Shown here: positions 23,361 through 35,367 of the stretch, in pieces
How the letters are laid out: each line of letters begins with the position of its first letter
Numbering within the stretch: position 1 is the first letter of the stretch
Assembly (NCBI GenBank): GCA_015680685.1
Contig: MNCI01018878.1
Span: forward strand, 179,524 to 243,523
Length of the DNA stretch: 64,000 bases
Source of the DNA: Gnetum montanum
Taxonomy: Eukaryota > Streptophyta > Gnetopsida > Gnetales > Gnetaceae
Direction of reading: 5' to 3'
Program-made: the position numbers and the translations under genes
Notes under the pieces: model-generated
Seen by the model: only the letters and a program-made list of their open reading frames with translations
The model's database searches: none
Told to the model about the DNA's origin: nothing

Positions 23361-25274
23361 CTGCAATCACACGGGACCAATCGTTAGTAAGGTTGTTACC
23401 AAAGTTAGGTTATACCTTACTGCTTGCCTTAATAGATTTACTTTATTTCTATGTGATGTTAATTATTGGAAGAACATGTCCCTGAAAAATTATAATGTTG
23501 AGTCCTCTTTGCTTAGGTGGATTTTAAATTTAATTTTCTGGTATAGCTAAGGGGATGAAATTGTTTTTGATACATTTTGTTCTTAATTTTACAACTAATT
23601 ACCCTTAAAGATGTCCTTTGGGAAATGATGAATTTCAAACAATTTCAAAATATTTATGTGCTATTCGGCATGTGCCCCTCCCCCACGACTAAGTTGAACA
23701 CTCCGGGTTCAAGTAGGTTCAGACGAAATGAAAATTGGAGTACCAGCAAGTAGATATAGGTATAAAAGCAAGGGTCTACAATTGAAAGTCGTAGAGAAAA
23801 AATTTGAAAAATTCCCCACGTGAATAGTTGCAAATGATGTTGATTAGCACAAGGGATTCATGTATATATTTTCATCGAAGTTAGGGCACTTAGAGAATGT
23901 ACCGAATTTTTAATATTTCTTTGAAATTAAACGATGTAAATGAAGGACATCTGGACGATTGTTAAAAGGTTCCAGGGTAATTCAACTAGTTCAAAAGGCA
24001 CAATTAATGATGATGGTGTGGATTTTATCAATAAAACCTTAGGTGGTAAGAAAAAGGATATGTAATAGTACATCAGAATGCTGAATTCAGAGGGATAATA
24101 GTAGAGAAAGAAAATCATCTAAAAATTATGCTGAGGATAAGAAATGGTGTGTGTGAGCTATGTCATAAGTGAAGATTACAAAAAATTACATAAGTGGGTC
24201 CTCCCCAAAGCAGGTTTCAACCTATAATGCCCTAGTGTAACCACACTTAAAGTGTCCGTGGGCACTAGAAGGGTTAAATGTAATCCACACTAACTCCACA
24301 AAACACACACATGTAAATATCACCAAAATGAGATGAAAATTCTATGCTATACGGGACACGAGCTACAATTACACGAACAGTGAGATGAGACAAACTAGAG
24401 AAAGGGATTGTAGAGATTGGGACATGAGGTAACTAACCTAGGGCACAGCGAATCCTGCGTGAAGAGCATGATTAATGTGTCATTAACCCATCGTTCCAAG
24501 ATCAGGACCAAGTCCATCCTTCTAATCAGTGACATCACATTGTTTCATCCCATGATGAACAACTACGGGAGTACCATGACAATAAGGCGTACGATCACTT
24601 GGCATTTCATTTAAGGGAGGAGTGATTTTTGTTTTGTGGCACTTCCTTTTTCTTCTTTTTTTTTCTCTTGTTTCTTTTCTCTTCTTTTTGAATACTGAAT
24701 CCAAAGAAGCCCCCAACCTTCAGGCATGGGTGCATGTCTTTCCAGTGGGACCCCCTAGAATAGCATTTGATTTTTGAGTGCCCTTTTGATTACTCTTACT
24801 CCCATTGTTCGTTAGATCTACAAGGATCTTAGCACACCCACGTTGCATGATAACTCCCATAGACGTCACCAAAGAGAATCAACAAGTCCCCTTGATATCA
24901 CATCCTAATCATTCCCTCTTGGTCCATCCTTCTTCATTCTAGGTACAATGAACAAAAAATTAATTTTAAGTTTTTAAGAATTTCAAGTATATCATTGTAC
25001 CCTTGAACAGAACCTCTTATTTGTAGAGTGGATGAGTGTGTGTAATGGGCTCACTGTCCACATAATTGATCACTCGAGACTTAATAACATAGAACACACA
25101 TCAACCAACGATCCAAATGAGTGTTTTATTCGTGGACGAGATTACTTACAAAAATGTAAAAAGATAAAAACACAAAAAGATAAAAACATAAAACAAAAAG
25201 TTGAAAAATGAAAAACTGAAAAACAAAAAGTTGTAAAATTAAAGAAAACTAAAAAATATTTATTAATCCTGCTT
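23361..25274 (-). mobile_element. Noncoding interior of Athila-like copy A
   Basis: No gene. 24160-24990 is related to 58400-59230 in copy C: both contain gtcctccccaaag, taaccacatttaaa-like text, a passage ending in catcctttgcc or catcctaatca, and then ggtacaatgaacaaaaaattaatttt-like text. The pyrimidine-rich run at about 24627-24690 (purine-rich on the element strand) corresponds to the one at 58936-59012. The left limit of the element, with any 3' LTR, is not found. Confidence 0.5.
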
Positions 25275-26582
25275 GTTATTAGAATGGGGGGTGTCCCCCA
25301 TAACTAAATGGTTGAGGATGGCAAGGATTAATAAATGGAAGATGAGGATCCTTGCATGTTGGAAATATTGGGGCCCCGTTATACTTATCCCCTCGGGGTT
25401 CACACACTTGATTATAGTAAGAATAGTGGGGCACTTTATACCATGTCGTTATCAGATAACGAGTTGACCACTATGATATTTGGGACCATTAGATGGTATG
25501 CAAGGATTAGGATGATGCCTCCCATGGTTGTGTTCATTGGGTCGTATTGTTGTTGGAGTGTTAGTTGGTGGCCCTAATGAAGTAACATGAGGCATTGGAT
25601 TCGAAGATGAGGGTGCACCACAGTGTTGGGCTTATGCTGAGTTGGAGGATGCAGTGGCCTTGGAATTATTTTGTCCCTTCTTATGGCCATGTTTAAATAA
25701 GGGGCACTTTGGATGTTGAGGAGGCCTCTCACTACTGTTGGTAGTATTAGCACAAGTAATGTTCGTGGGTTGTTGCTATGGTGTAGGCACCTTAGGAATA
25801 GTTGGTGGCATTGTGGAAGGAGGGAAAGGATGAGAATGTTGAAAGTTAGGAGGACTATAAGGTGCACAAGGTGGTGGTTGTGTTGGAGGCATGGGTTGAT
25901 AGTATTAAGAAGAATGGTACTGTGGTGAGATAAAGTGTGTTGGCCCAGTTGGAGAAACAGGATGTTGAACAAGATAAGCATTTGGATCCGGATGATATGA
26001 AGGGTGTCTCCAGTCTAGTGGTGGTCTCCCCCATGACTGGGATTTTTGCCACTATGATCGAACACAGTATCTCTGTATGAACTCTAGGTGTAGCGTGTTT
26101 CCCCATTGCTCATGTAAATGTAACAATATTGGGCATTGGCCCTTGGGGTGATCGTACAGGCATATGTTGCATTCATATGTATGATTAGCAGTTGAGCACT
26201 TATTCCCTTCATTCTTTTTTTTCAAATGTCTAATGTTTTGCCCTACTTCTTGGGTTGTCAAAACTCTATCTCCAATAATGTTGATAAATTATCCACAATT
26301 TTGATACATCCATTTCAACATCTTATTGATCTTTTCCTTGATTTCTTCTAATGATTTTTGTATTGGCAAAGATGATTCTTCCACCTTGAGATTGGTTGAT
26401 TTCTCCTTGTTATGATCATGGACCTTTGTTAAGTTGAACTTTTGGTCCCGTTGATGTTTTTCAACACTCTTCCATCTAGCCAATTCTCCTTCTTCTTTTG
26501 CTACCTACTTAATAAGCTCTTGAACTTGATGGGTTTGTAGTTCATATAGTTGACCTTGGGCATATCTTCCTAAGGTCTCTCT
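25275..26582 (-). pseudogene. Athila-like gag, C-terminal part (copy A)
   Basis: The capsid/nucleocapsid protein of an LTR element, cut at its N-terminus by the assembly gap. A Lys/Glu-rich helical part (26483-26289, KSLEEIKEKINKML) is followed by a complete zinc knuckle, C-x2-C-x3-H-x4-C (CNICLYDHPKGQC, 26133-26171), the form found in Athila gag. After this comes a long Pro/Gln-rich tail (about 26040-25570) with PPTQPPPCAPYSPP, ending near VMGDTPHSNN (25290). Only a handful of stops interrupt it, so this is the best preserved gag here. The 5' LTR lies beyond the gap at 27158-27853, as expected for a minus-strand element. Confidence 0.75.
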
Positions 26583-27157
26583 NNNNNNNNNNNNNNNNNN
26601 NNNNNNNNNNNNNNNNNNNNNNNNNNNNNNNNNNNNNNNNNNNNNNNNNNNNNNNNNNNNNNNNNNNNNNNNNNNNNNNNNNNNNNNNNNNNNNNNNNNN
26701 NNNNNNNNNNNNNNNNNNNNNNNNNNNNNNNNNNNNNNNNNNNNNNNNNNNNNNNNNNNNNNNNNNNNNNNNNNNNNNNNNNNNNNNNNNNNNNNNNNNN
26801 NNNNNNNNNNNNNNNNNNNNNNNNNNNNNNNNNNNNNNNNNNNNNNNNNNNNNNNNNNNNNNNNNNNNNNNNNNNNNNNNNNNNNNNNNNNNNNNNNNNN
26901 NNNNNNNNNNNNNNNNNNNNNNNNNNNNNNNNNNNNNNNNNNNNNNNNNNNNNNNNNNNNNNNNNNNNNNNNNNNNNNNNNNNNNNNNNNNNNNNNNNNN
27001 NNNNNNNNNNNNNNNNNNNNNNNNNNNNNNNNNNNNNNNNNNNNNNNNNNNNNNNNNNNNNNNNNNNNNNNNNNNNNNNNNNNNNNNNNNNNNNNNNNNN
27101 NNNNNNNNNNNNNNNNNNNNNNNNNNNNNNNNNNNNNNNNNNNNNNNNNNNNNNNNN
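26583..27157. other. Assembly gap (575 N)
   Basis: A run of N. From the neighbours it should hold the start of gag, the primer-binding site and the U5 end of the LTR of copy A. Confidence 1.
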
Positions 27158-27853
27158 GTGAGGTGTATGATTTGTTCCTAATCTAATGCTACTCCTAAAG
27201 GCAATAGAAAGAAAGTAATATTAACTAATCTAGGAGAAAAGGTAAGAGAATATAATCTAGCCTAAGTGTGATGAACATCTGTTCCTTAATTATCTGTACA
27301 CATCTTGGACTTTGTGCACGACTACCACTAGGATTACCAAGCGTAGATCCTAGGTACGCCACTGGGTTATCAAGTAGTCACACTTAAATGCTTATAATCA
27401 AGTTGTACTCATTCTGTGTTATTAGGAGTTTAAGGATGAGAGGAACTAATTAGGAAAGCAGTAAATAACATTTAAATAAATAAATAAACAAAGTGAATGC
27501 TACAATGATGAAGTTATCTCGATCTTTATTTCATTCATGTGCGTGTCCAAATACATCACACTCGAATAAAGAATGTCATACAATTACATTCACCACACTG
27601 CGGGTAGACACTAGAAATATTCTAACTCTGGAGGGAAAAAACTACCAGAGTCTAGCTATTTTCTAACTCTAGATACCTAAAATTGGGAAAGCTGCCTCTT
27701 ATTTATAGACATTGTGGCGGGCTGCGATATAGCGTACGCGATATCGCGTCCCATCAGTATGCCTTCTTACTTGAGCCTCCCTTGGCTAGGATGGCCTGGC
27801 CATGTGTTGGGTGATATGGTATCCTTTTTATACATGATCAAGGTTGGACATCA
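27158..27853 (-). mobile_element. 5' LTR of Athila-like family (copy A), partial
   Basis: The minus strand carries the same landmarks as the LTR at 537-1465: CG-rich palindromic repeat (27722-27749), TATA box (27702-27709), the stretch around aataaagatcgag, and the taggatttgtgc-like U5. Its U5 end is lost in the gap. The start is placed at TGATGT near 27853; the boundary is uncertain. Confidence 0.6.
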
Positions 27854-28231
27854 TAAGAGTTTCTTGAAGCATTGATGGTGCTAAATGTTCTAGTGGCAAG
27901 ATAATGTTGCCCTAAAAATATCTATGTCTAAATTGTTCATCCTAGTAAAAAATAAATATGAAGTCAAGATAATAAGGATTAGTGTGAGCATAAGAAATCC
28001 TAGTTTGCATCAATGCACTCAATATTCTTCATTATAATCCTTATCATGATTTTTATTAAATTCAGTAGTAGATGAAAATTTCTCCTTAATTGTAGAAGCC
28101 ATGTTAAGTATTTGATGCTTATATACTTTTGGGAAAATTATTCTAAGTGTGATAAATATACTTTGTGATGCTTTATACAACAAACTTTGTAAAATAAACT
28201 ACTTAGAAAATATTGACACATCCATGGAAAC

Positions 28232-29092
28232 AACCCTAATAATGAAAGATTGGATATTCCAACACTCAACTATACAAGTCACGAGTGTTCATGTGCAACC
28301 TGATCATAATTCATGGATGCACACTGTAAATGTACTAGTAGTTGATGTTTAATTCATGATCATTATCATCTCACTTAGAATTAGTAAAGTTTAATTTACA
28401 TGGTTTAACTCTTAGTGAGGTATATGATATGTTGACGATGTTCAAATTGAATTATGTAAATGCCAACATAGTAAAAATGATTGTAGATTCTAAGTCTAAG
28501 TGTGACAAGAATGTAAATCTATTCTAGCCTATGGTGATAAGTAATTATTCCTAGTTTGTCATATACATCTTGGGTTAATGTAACTATTACTAAGATTACC
28601 AAGTGATTTCACTACTAAGTGAATCAAGTGAAGTCACTATTTGGTTACTAAAGAGTTATACATTTTGCTCGAAACTAGTTGTACTTATATCATCTTACTA
28701 AGAGACATTGAAAAAGTAAAGTGCTTAGAAAATATAAATGAATGAATAAAAATAAACATGATAAAAGTAAAATTAAGCTAAGTGAGATGTTACAATGATG
28801 AAAAATAATCTTAATCTTTCCTTTTGTTCATGAATTGCATCCAAGGACAATCCACTCAAATAAAGACTTTGTACAATTATTATTCCCCACACTACAATCA
28901 TTCACTCTAACTCTAACTCTAAGTTACAGAAACAAACTATAAGAATTTTGCTAAGTGTTGATGAATGTTCATTCTTTTTATGTACCAGTGGATTGGTATT
29001 TATAGGTATGACCATGGATCAGTACATCCCATCTACAATGATGTGTGTTGAGCTCTGATATTGTAGATATGATATCATAGCTTTATGACACC
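28232..29092 (-). mobile_element. LTR of Athila-like family, possibly solo
   Basis: 28276-28390 aligns by eye with 56490-56620 inside the LTR at 56467-57443 (aatcacaagcattcatgtg, ttcacttaga-tagt). On the minus strand a TATA-like box (acctataaata, about 29000) and decayed gatatca repeats near 29060 follow the same plan. No gag or primer site lies on its left, so it may be a solo LTR or a 3' LTR of a lost element. Confidence 0.55.
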
Positions 29093-30880
29093 CTCGTTTA
29101 TTAACCATACAATCTAAAAGTTATAGATTTTTTAAATTTTAATATCATGTAAAGCACATGACATCACAATCTATAATGATGGATGAAAATAGTATGATGA
29201 GATGCAGACCACACACTCTCACACTATTTAACCTATCCCACCACTTTAATTCATAACAATATGTGTTTTACAATGAGTCATAATGGATTCTAGTATGAGA
29301 AATCTATGAATCCTATGACCTTGCAATCTTGAACTTTAGATAACTAGACATGTAGTATCCCTATTCCAAAATGATGTTGTTGTATAGCAAAGATAGTGCC
29401 TCTTCAAAACAAGTGTTATCATTATCCTAATAAGATCCAAAGAGAACTTGTAATTGAGATTAGAAAGAACATATTGTAATAACAGACATCTCTCAAGGTG
29501 ACCTTTGGGGGTTTGACCTAAGGTATGTATACTAGGGCAATGGAGGTCATATTAGCATGGAGTTTTGAAGCTGATAAAAGCAAGTAATGGGTGTCAGGTG
29601 AAGCAAGACACGAAGAAGATTGGCTATTCCTTCTAGCTAGTTGTAGACCTAACTATGGTTGTAGTGTTGGATTGTCTCTAAGGGATCAAGGCCAAAGGAA
29701 GAAAACCATAAGGAAAACTCTCAGAGTATGATCTAGATACATCATTCCATATCAATAAAGCATTCTTTCATCTTTCCTTCTACATTTTCTATGTTATTTT
29801 CTTTACACTTAATGTTGAATGTTACATATATTTGATGTTTGTTATGTTATCATCTTATGCATAATGTGTAATATAATGTATATTTGATGTTTTCCATGAC
29901 ATCCAGGAATGGGATGTCATAGCAATACCTTTTACAAGAGTTTCAAACATCTAATTGCAATGTATGTGGGAAAATATATTTGAATTTTAGGCAAAAAAAA
30001 TTGAATCACTGAAACATAATAATATTTAGATAGTTCAACTCTATAAAAATTTTCATGCATTAGCTTAGAGGTATTCCAATTATAGGTTTAACATTTCCCT
30101 TGAATTGAGATAAAATAGTTATAGGACATTTTAGCAATAATCGAAATAGTTGCAAAAAATAGTGTGAAGATTTGATCCAATAATATATACATATATGAAG
30201 CATAAATATAACAAGGATGATGATGCAAAATTGATTGGATGTACAACATATAAAACATGGAACCCAAATGGAAAAGTTAAATATCTATATATTACTAATT
30301 TCTTTTAACAATTGCAAAAATAATGAATTACAACTTAATTTAATCAAAATTGGCCAATGCCTAATGGTGGGACATCATTAATACTTTGTTATCAATTTTA
30401 GTTACATCTAAAAATACCAATGAACCATGTTTAGTGTAGTTCTCGTTTAGGACATGTTGCAAACTTATGCTTTTCCAAAGTTAATCAACTACTAGAGAAC
30501 AAAGAATTTCTCATATCATAGCCTTTCGATAAATTGTAACATACTTGGAAGTGAAATTCAAGTCTTTGTTAAATACTAAATGATGCATATACATTAATGT
30601 ATACATGCCACACTCATATCCATTTTCTTATATGGAAATACCTTCTATAGCCGTTATATTTTAGTTTATAGATAATTTCTATTTCTTTCTCTTCACTTTC
30701 ATTATGTCTTGCTTCAATACGAAATCATCTTCAAATAAACATTTAATAAAATTCAACATTAATTTTTGAACAGTAACAATATGTTGTGAAGAAGGGAAGG
30801 AATCATACACCAATATTTTTTTTATGGGTATGTCTATGATAATAAGCACCTAATGCATACCAGTGTTGAAGGAATGACAA
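29093..30880. other. Noncoding AT-rich stretch
   Basis: No gene. 29460-29930 has LTR-like composition with a polyadenylation-like caataaagcattc (about 29753), but no clear ends. The rest is AT-rich with nothing recognisable. Confidence 0.3.
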
Positions 30881-30896
30881 AAAAATATGTCTAAAT

Positions 30897-32309
30897 TATA
30901 AAAACTCATCTGAACAAGCTTTTTCTTTAAGATATTTTATGAAATCATTTTCTATAGCTAAATCATCAAGTTCTTCTTCAATCAATGTACCACTTTTAAC
31001 ATTTACAACATCTTTTTTGCTATCTTTCTTTGATTTATGTCTTAACTAGTTATTTTAAGCCACTTGCATCCTACTCTCAAAAGACTTTACAAATGCTTGA
31101 AATTTACTAGTGAAAATAAAATATTTTCAATTTTGATATGCTTCATAGACATTGATTAGCTTTTAAAGTTTCTTCAACTACATTATGTACACATCTATGA
31201 TGTCATTGTCAAGTCATTGTTTTCACTCATCTTGATATACAATCCTAAAAGAAAATCTTATGATCACAAATAGGGAAAATGATGTCCCCATAAGCTCTTT
31301 ACTATCAAGCATGTCGATGAGAAGCATCAACTGGAAAAGGTAAAAATTGATACAAAAGTTACTCAACATATTAACCAAGATAGTTTAATCTAATTCCAAG
31401 TAGAAGACATATCATTGGACTAATAGATGAGCTGAAAATAAATTTTAAAAGAAAAAAAGACATGCCCCATAAACATCATATTCATATTATTACAATGTAT
31501 TCTAAATTCAAAACTTAAATGTTTAACAAACTTATTTCTTTATTTAGATACGCCTTCTGCTAGATGGGTTGTTGTTTATTGTCTCATTCAATGGAAACAA
31601 AAATCTTCTTATCACCTTAGGTGCTAGGAATTCGAATAGATCTATTGAAAACATTTACAATAATGACATTAAAAGAAAAGCTTGAAAACTTGGAAAGCAA
31701 TAAAGAAAATACAGAAAATGAAAACTATTGTATCATCACAAAAGCCTTTGATAATGTTGCTTACGATAGGGTGAATATTCTTATGACCATCATTCTTAAC
31801 TACCCTTGCATTTCTTAACAACATAATTTCTTTAATACTATAATTTCATCACCCATTGTCTCATTTTATTAAATTAGCTTATGAATGTAACTATTTGCAT
31901 GAGCTATAAAATTCTCTATTTTAACCTTCAATCGAATTTTTTTTCTTCTAACAAGTGAGACTTTTCATATTTAAGCCCCTCCATAACATTTCATAGTGCT
32001 TCATTTCTTTGGCCATAATTATTTAATGTTCCAATTACATTTTCCAAATAGTCTTCAATTGCATTAAGAAGGTATTTGTCATTATCCTCTTTCAAAGAAT
32101 ATAAGGTTTTGCCTCTCTTTGACAATGATGTATTCCTGAAAATGCTTTCTAAATCTAGCTTTATTATTTCCTTAAATTGGCTTGGAATAACATGTATATT
32201 TTTCTCTAGAATAATTTTGTTACAATAATTGGAAAACTTAGAGAGACTCTCATATTATATAACTACCATGATGTTGCACACCTCTTGATCTCAAACATTA
32301 TTCTCATAG
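30897..32309 (-). pseudogene. Coding remnant, helical protein of unknown family
   Basis: Two runs on the minus strand read like protein. The first (32309-31930) has about 125 codons with four stops, including KFSNYCNKIILEKN, SQFKEIIKLDLESIF, YSLKEDNDKYLLNAIEDYL and EGLKYEKSHLLEEKK. The second (31105-30897) has KFQAFVKSFESRMQVA and SGTLIEEELDDLAIEND. Both are rich in Leu, Lys and Glu with helix-like spacing. The DNA between is not readable and may be intron. No motif points to a family, and I cannot say whether it belongs to a host gene or an element. Confidence 0.35.
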
Positions 32310-32689
32310 GGATATTAGTGAAATTTAGCACATGGATCACTACCACATTATGAAATCGGTGCCTGAAATAGACAACTATTAGTGAAGGAAGAATGTGTTT
32401 TTCCTCACTTGACTACTCACTTTGTTAGAGCATATTTGAAGGGATATGTTGATGCTCAAGTAACATGGATAAGCTATTTCAACATCTCAACTCCATGTTA
32501 CTCACATGGAGCTAACTTGAGGCCTTTGGTCACTTAATAGTCATATGGATCTATAGTCACATCTCTCTACGTAATTAGTTTTGTTATTGTTTAAAATTTA
32601 TTTATAATATTGCAAATTAACAACAAAAAATTCTTGATCTTGTTGAATTTTTTTATTGGATCAAAGTGCTAACAACATTAAATAATTTA

Positions 32690-32882
32690 CAAATGCTAAA
32701 AAAAACTATTTACAACATGGCTTTGCCTTGCCCTCTCCTTAGTTGTGAATAGTAGCCATCAAAGCTCTATATACAAGATGGTCATTACAACTAAAACTTA
32801 CATTTAATTGACAATTGGAATTGAACCCATAACTTAGAGCTTCCAAATCAAGTGTCTTACCACTATGCTAACACCTCATTGT
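32690..32882 (-). mobile_element. tRNA-derived SINE-like unit (minus)
   Basis: On the minus strand TAGCATAGTGG (32860-32870) fits the RNA polymerase III A box and GGTTCAATTCC (32818-32828) is a perfect B box; the spacing is that of a tRNA. The flanks do not fold as a true tRNA, so a SINE head is more likely. The 3' limit near a T-rich run at about 32700 is a guess. Confidence 0.6.
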
Positions 32883-33299
32883 CATTGTCAAATCTTTTGC
32901 AAGATAGTCGAGCATTGTAAGTAATTATGTGATTGGTAAATCCTTCACCTACCCTTTCTTGGTCATGATGGAAAAATGGTGATATCCCATATAGCTTTAA
33001 TGGTATGCCTATCATGGATGAATTATATTGTTGAAATTTCAAATTATTAAAATTTATCAAATTTTTTTATAAAAAAAAACACATTGTTTATTTGATAAGA
33101 AATCTATCCAAATATTCTTGTGTATAATCATTTAAGTATTCAAGTATAAAAATCTTGTGCTATTAAGTTTATACTATTTAATGCATTATTTAAAGCTTTG
33201 CAATCAAAGGTTCAAAACATGATACTGGCACCTTAGAAAAAGCTTGGAATAAGCTTGGAACAACAGTGTTGGCACTTTATAGCTTATTATTTATTTTAA

Positions 33300-33440
33300 A
33301 TATAAATAATAAGATGTTATCTTAGTGGTAAGAGTCTTGTCTTGGTGACCCTAGGTCACATGTTTAATTCTAAACTAAGCATTATAATATATAAAAAAAT
33401 TGTAAAAGATTTCAATTTCATCTAGAATTCCAAATAATAT
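33300..33440 (+). mobile_element. tRNA-derived SINE-like unit (plus), decayed
   Basis: TATCTTAGTGGTAAGAG (about 33313) resembles the A box of the unit at 32860, and TGTTTAATTCT (about 33360) a decayed B box, with tRNA-like spacing. The downstream part is AT-rich. Related to, but more worn than, the minus-strand unit about 450 bp away. Confidence 0.45.
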
Positions 33441-33539
33441 ATGCAAAAACTAAACATTGGCTTTTAGCTACAACTAACACATTGCTAAAAAGGGAAAAAA
33501 ATACGCATAAACTATGAGTCAAATTACAATCCTTCAAAA

Positions 33540-33640
33540 GAGGATGATATCCGATTTACTACATACCATCCATCCTTTGATTATCTTTAAAATTCCAATC
33601 CTTAGAGGATGATGACATCCCATTTATTACATACCATCCA
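33540..33640 (+). repeat. Short direct duplication
   Basis: aggatgatatccgatttactacataccatccatc and aggatgatgacatcccatttattacataccatccatc are about 63 bp apart. Confidence 0.75.
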
Positions 33641-35367
33641 TCTATCCAAAGACGATGCTTATTTCCTATTTTCCTAATGGTTTTAAAAAATGTGTTTGAA
33701 ATCAAATTAATTCATTTTAGTTGTAATTTAAAATAATGTATTGAAAAATAGCCATTGTCGTTACCTTAGTTGAATACGCAGCAAGAACAGCCATCATTAT
33801 TAACGAAAATTGCAGCGGCTTGCAGTTACCATCAAATAGCTACATTTAATATTGGGGATTTTTTAAAGCATTTTGAGAAAAAAACCATATTTATTTGCAC
33901 CAGTTAGGTTCTTAGACTTGAAATGGTTTAATGCCCTAATTTAAGAAACTTGGCATAGTGTTTTGAATGTTATTACATGCAATATATAATGTTGTGGAGT
34001 AGTTCTGTAGTGAAATACTCTTGTTTAATAAATTGCATCTTATGCTCTCAGCCCCAATGTCCCATTGTTTTATAGATATATATATAGATATATATCTATA
34101 TATATCTATATATATATATATAATTAATTAATTTTGAACTTGGTAATATTTCTCAAAAGAAAAGTACTTGGCAGTTAATTGCTCATTGAATTGAACAGAA
34201 AAGCAATTACAGAGCAAAAACAAACAAACTTTTAACGTTTATTTCTCACCAGGCATGGAGAACATTATGAAAAAGATGCTTAATGTATCTATCTTAAATG
34301 CAAAAGTTAATAAATTCATAAAAATGAAAACTATTTTGTAAAATGATGGTTCCCATGAGAGCTCTAGATTGGAGAAGTGAGCAGGGCCTCCAACATTAAT
34401 CAAAAGCATCTTGTTTTGGATGCATTGTAGAGAGATTTTTCAGCAAGGACTAATAAGTCTTTTGTTTTCTATTAAAATTAGTTTCTTAAAGCATATAAAA
34501 ATATAATTTGTATATCATATCATGAAATCTGAGGAGAAACATTATAAACTTTCTTTCACAAATTTTCCTACTTCTATGCCATGATCTATCTTTTACAACA
34601 ATTCCGTACAAATTTTTAAAGAATCTATCATAGGTATATGTATGTAACAGGTATCATGGATTGGATAGGATATGCTATGATATCCGGTGAACTGACAGGG
34701 CATTTAATGAGAAAGTAGAGAATGGAATTTGTCAGACGTGCTTAGTTGCATTAAAGTAGTACCAGTAATGTGGCACAGGATTTGAAATTTTTCTTTGGTA
34801 TTGTTTGAAAAAATACTTAGGATTTTCCAACTGATCAAGCTTTTAAAAAGAAACTTAAAAAAAATGTATATATAAATTCGGACTTGACAAATCCACAGCA
34901 AAACAGCCAGGCTGGGCAATGTTGTATCGTGTATTATGATGTATGCCCAAAATGGAAAATTGCATAGAAAGATATACACTCTTCTATAAAAGAGGTGAAA
35001 CTCTAAAATAATAGAGAAGAAAAAACAATCACAGATTTCGGAGATTATCTATGTAGGTGTTCCAGATTTGCCTATTTATGTGTTATATATTTTAAGTGTT
35101 TATGTTTACAACCCATGCTAAAAATGATGGGAAAATCAATTTGAACCAGGATGACCAGCCTTACTAGAGGTGAAACTCCAAAATAACACACTGAAAAAGT
35201 TCATCAGTTTTGGTGATATTAAAGTGTTCATCCTTACAATTGAGACTACAAAATTAAGAAAAAATCACTGGTAACTAGAGATGACTGACTCCCCCTCTTG
35301 GAAACTATCACACTTCCCCACCTTGATAACATTTGCATCACTTTAAGCATCAGCATCACTTTAAGCA
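33641..35367. other. Noncoding AT-rich stretch downstream of the Csl pseudogene
   Basis: No gene. It holds the TA microsatellite and two related segments beginning agaggtgaaactc at about 34991 and 35167 (period about 176 bp). If the Helitron captured the Csl fragment, its 3' end should lie here; I could not fix it. Confidence 0.35.
34071..34135. repeat. (TA)n-rich microsatellite
   Basis: Tandem TA with interspersed TAGATA and TCTATA, ending in taattaattaatt. Confidence 0.95.

Noticed and set aside
25574-25981. 135-codon Leu/His-rich frame and its overlapping + strand frame
   Set aside because: Both are shadows of the Pro/Gln-rich gag tail read in another frame on the minus strand.
32815-32885. 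Possible functional tRNA gene
   Set aside because: A and B boxes are good, but I could not form an acceptor stem or a clear anticodon arm; a SINE head fits better.
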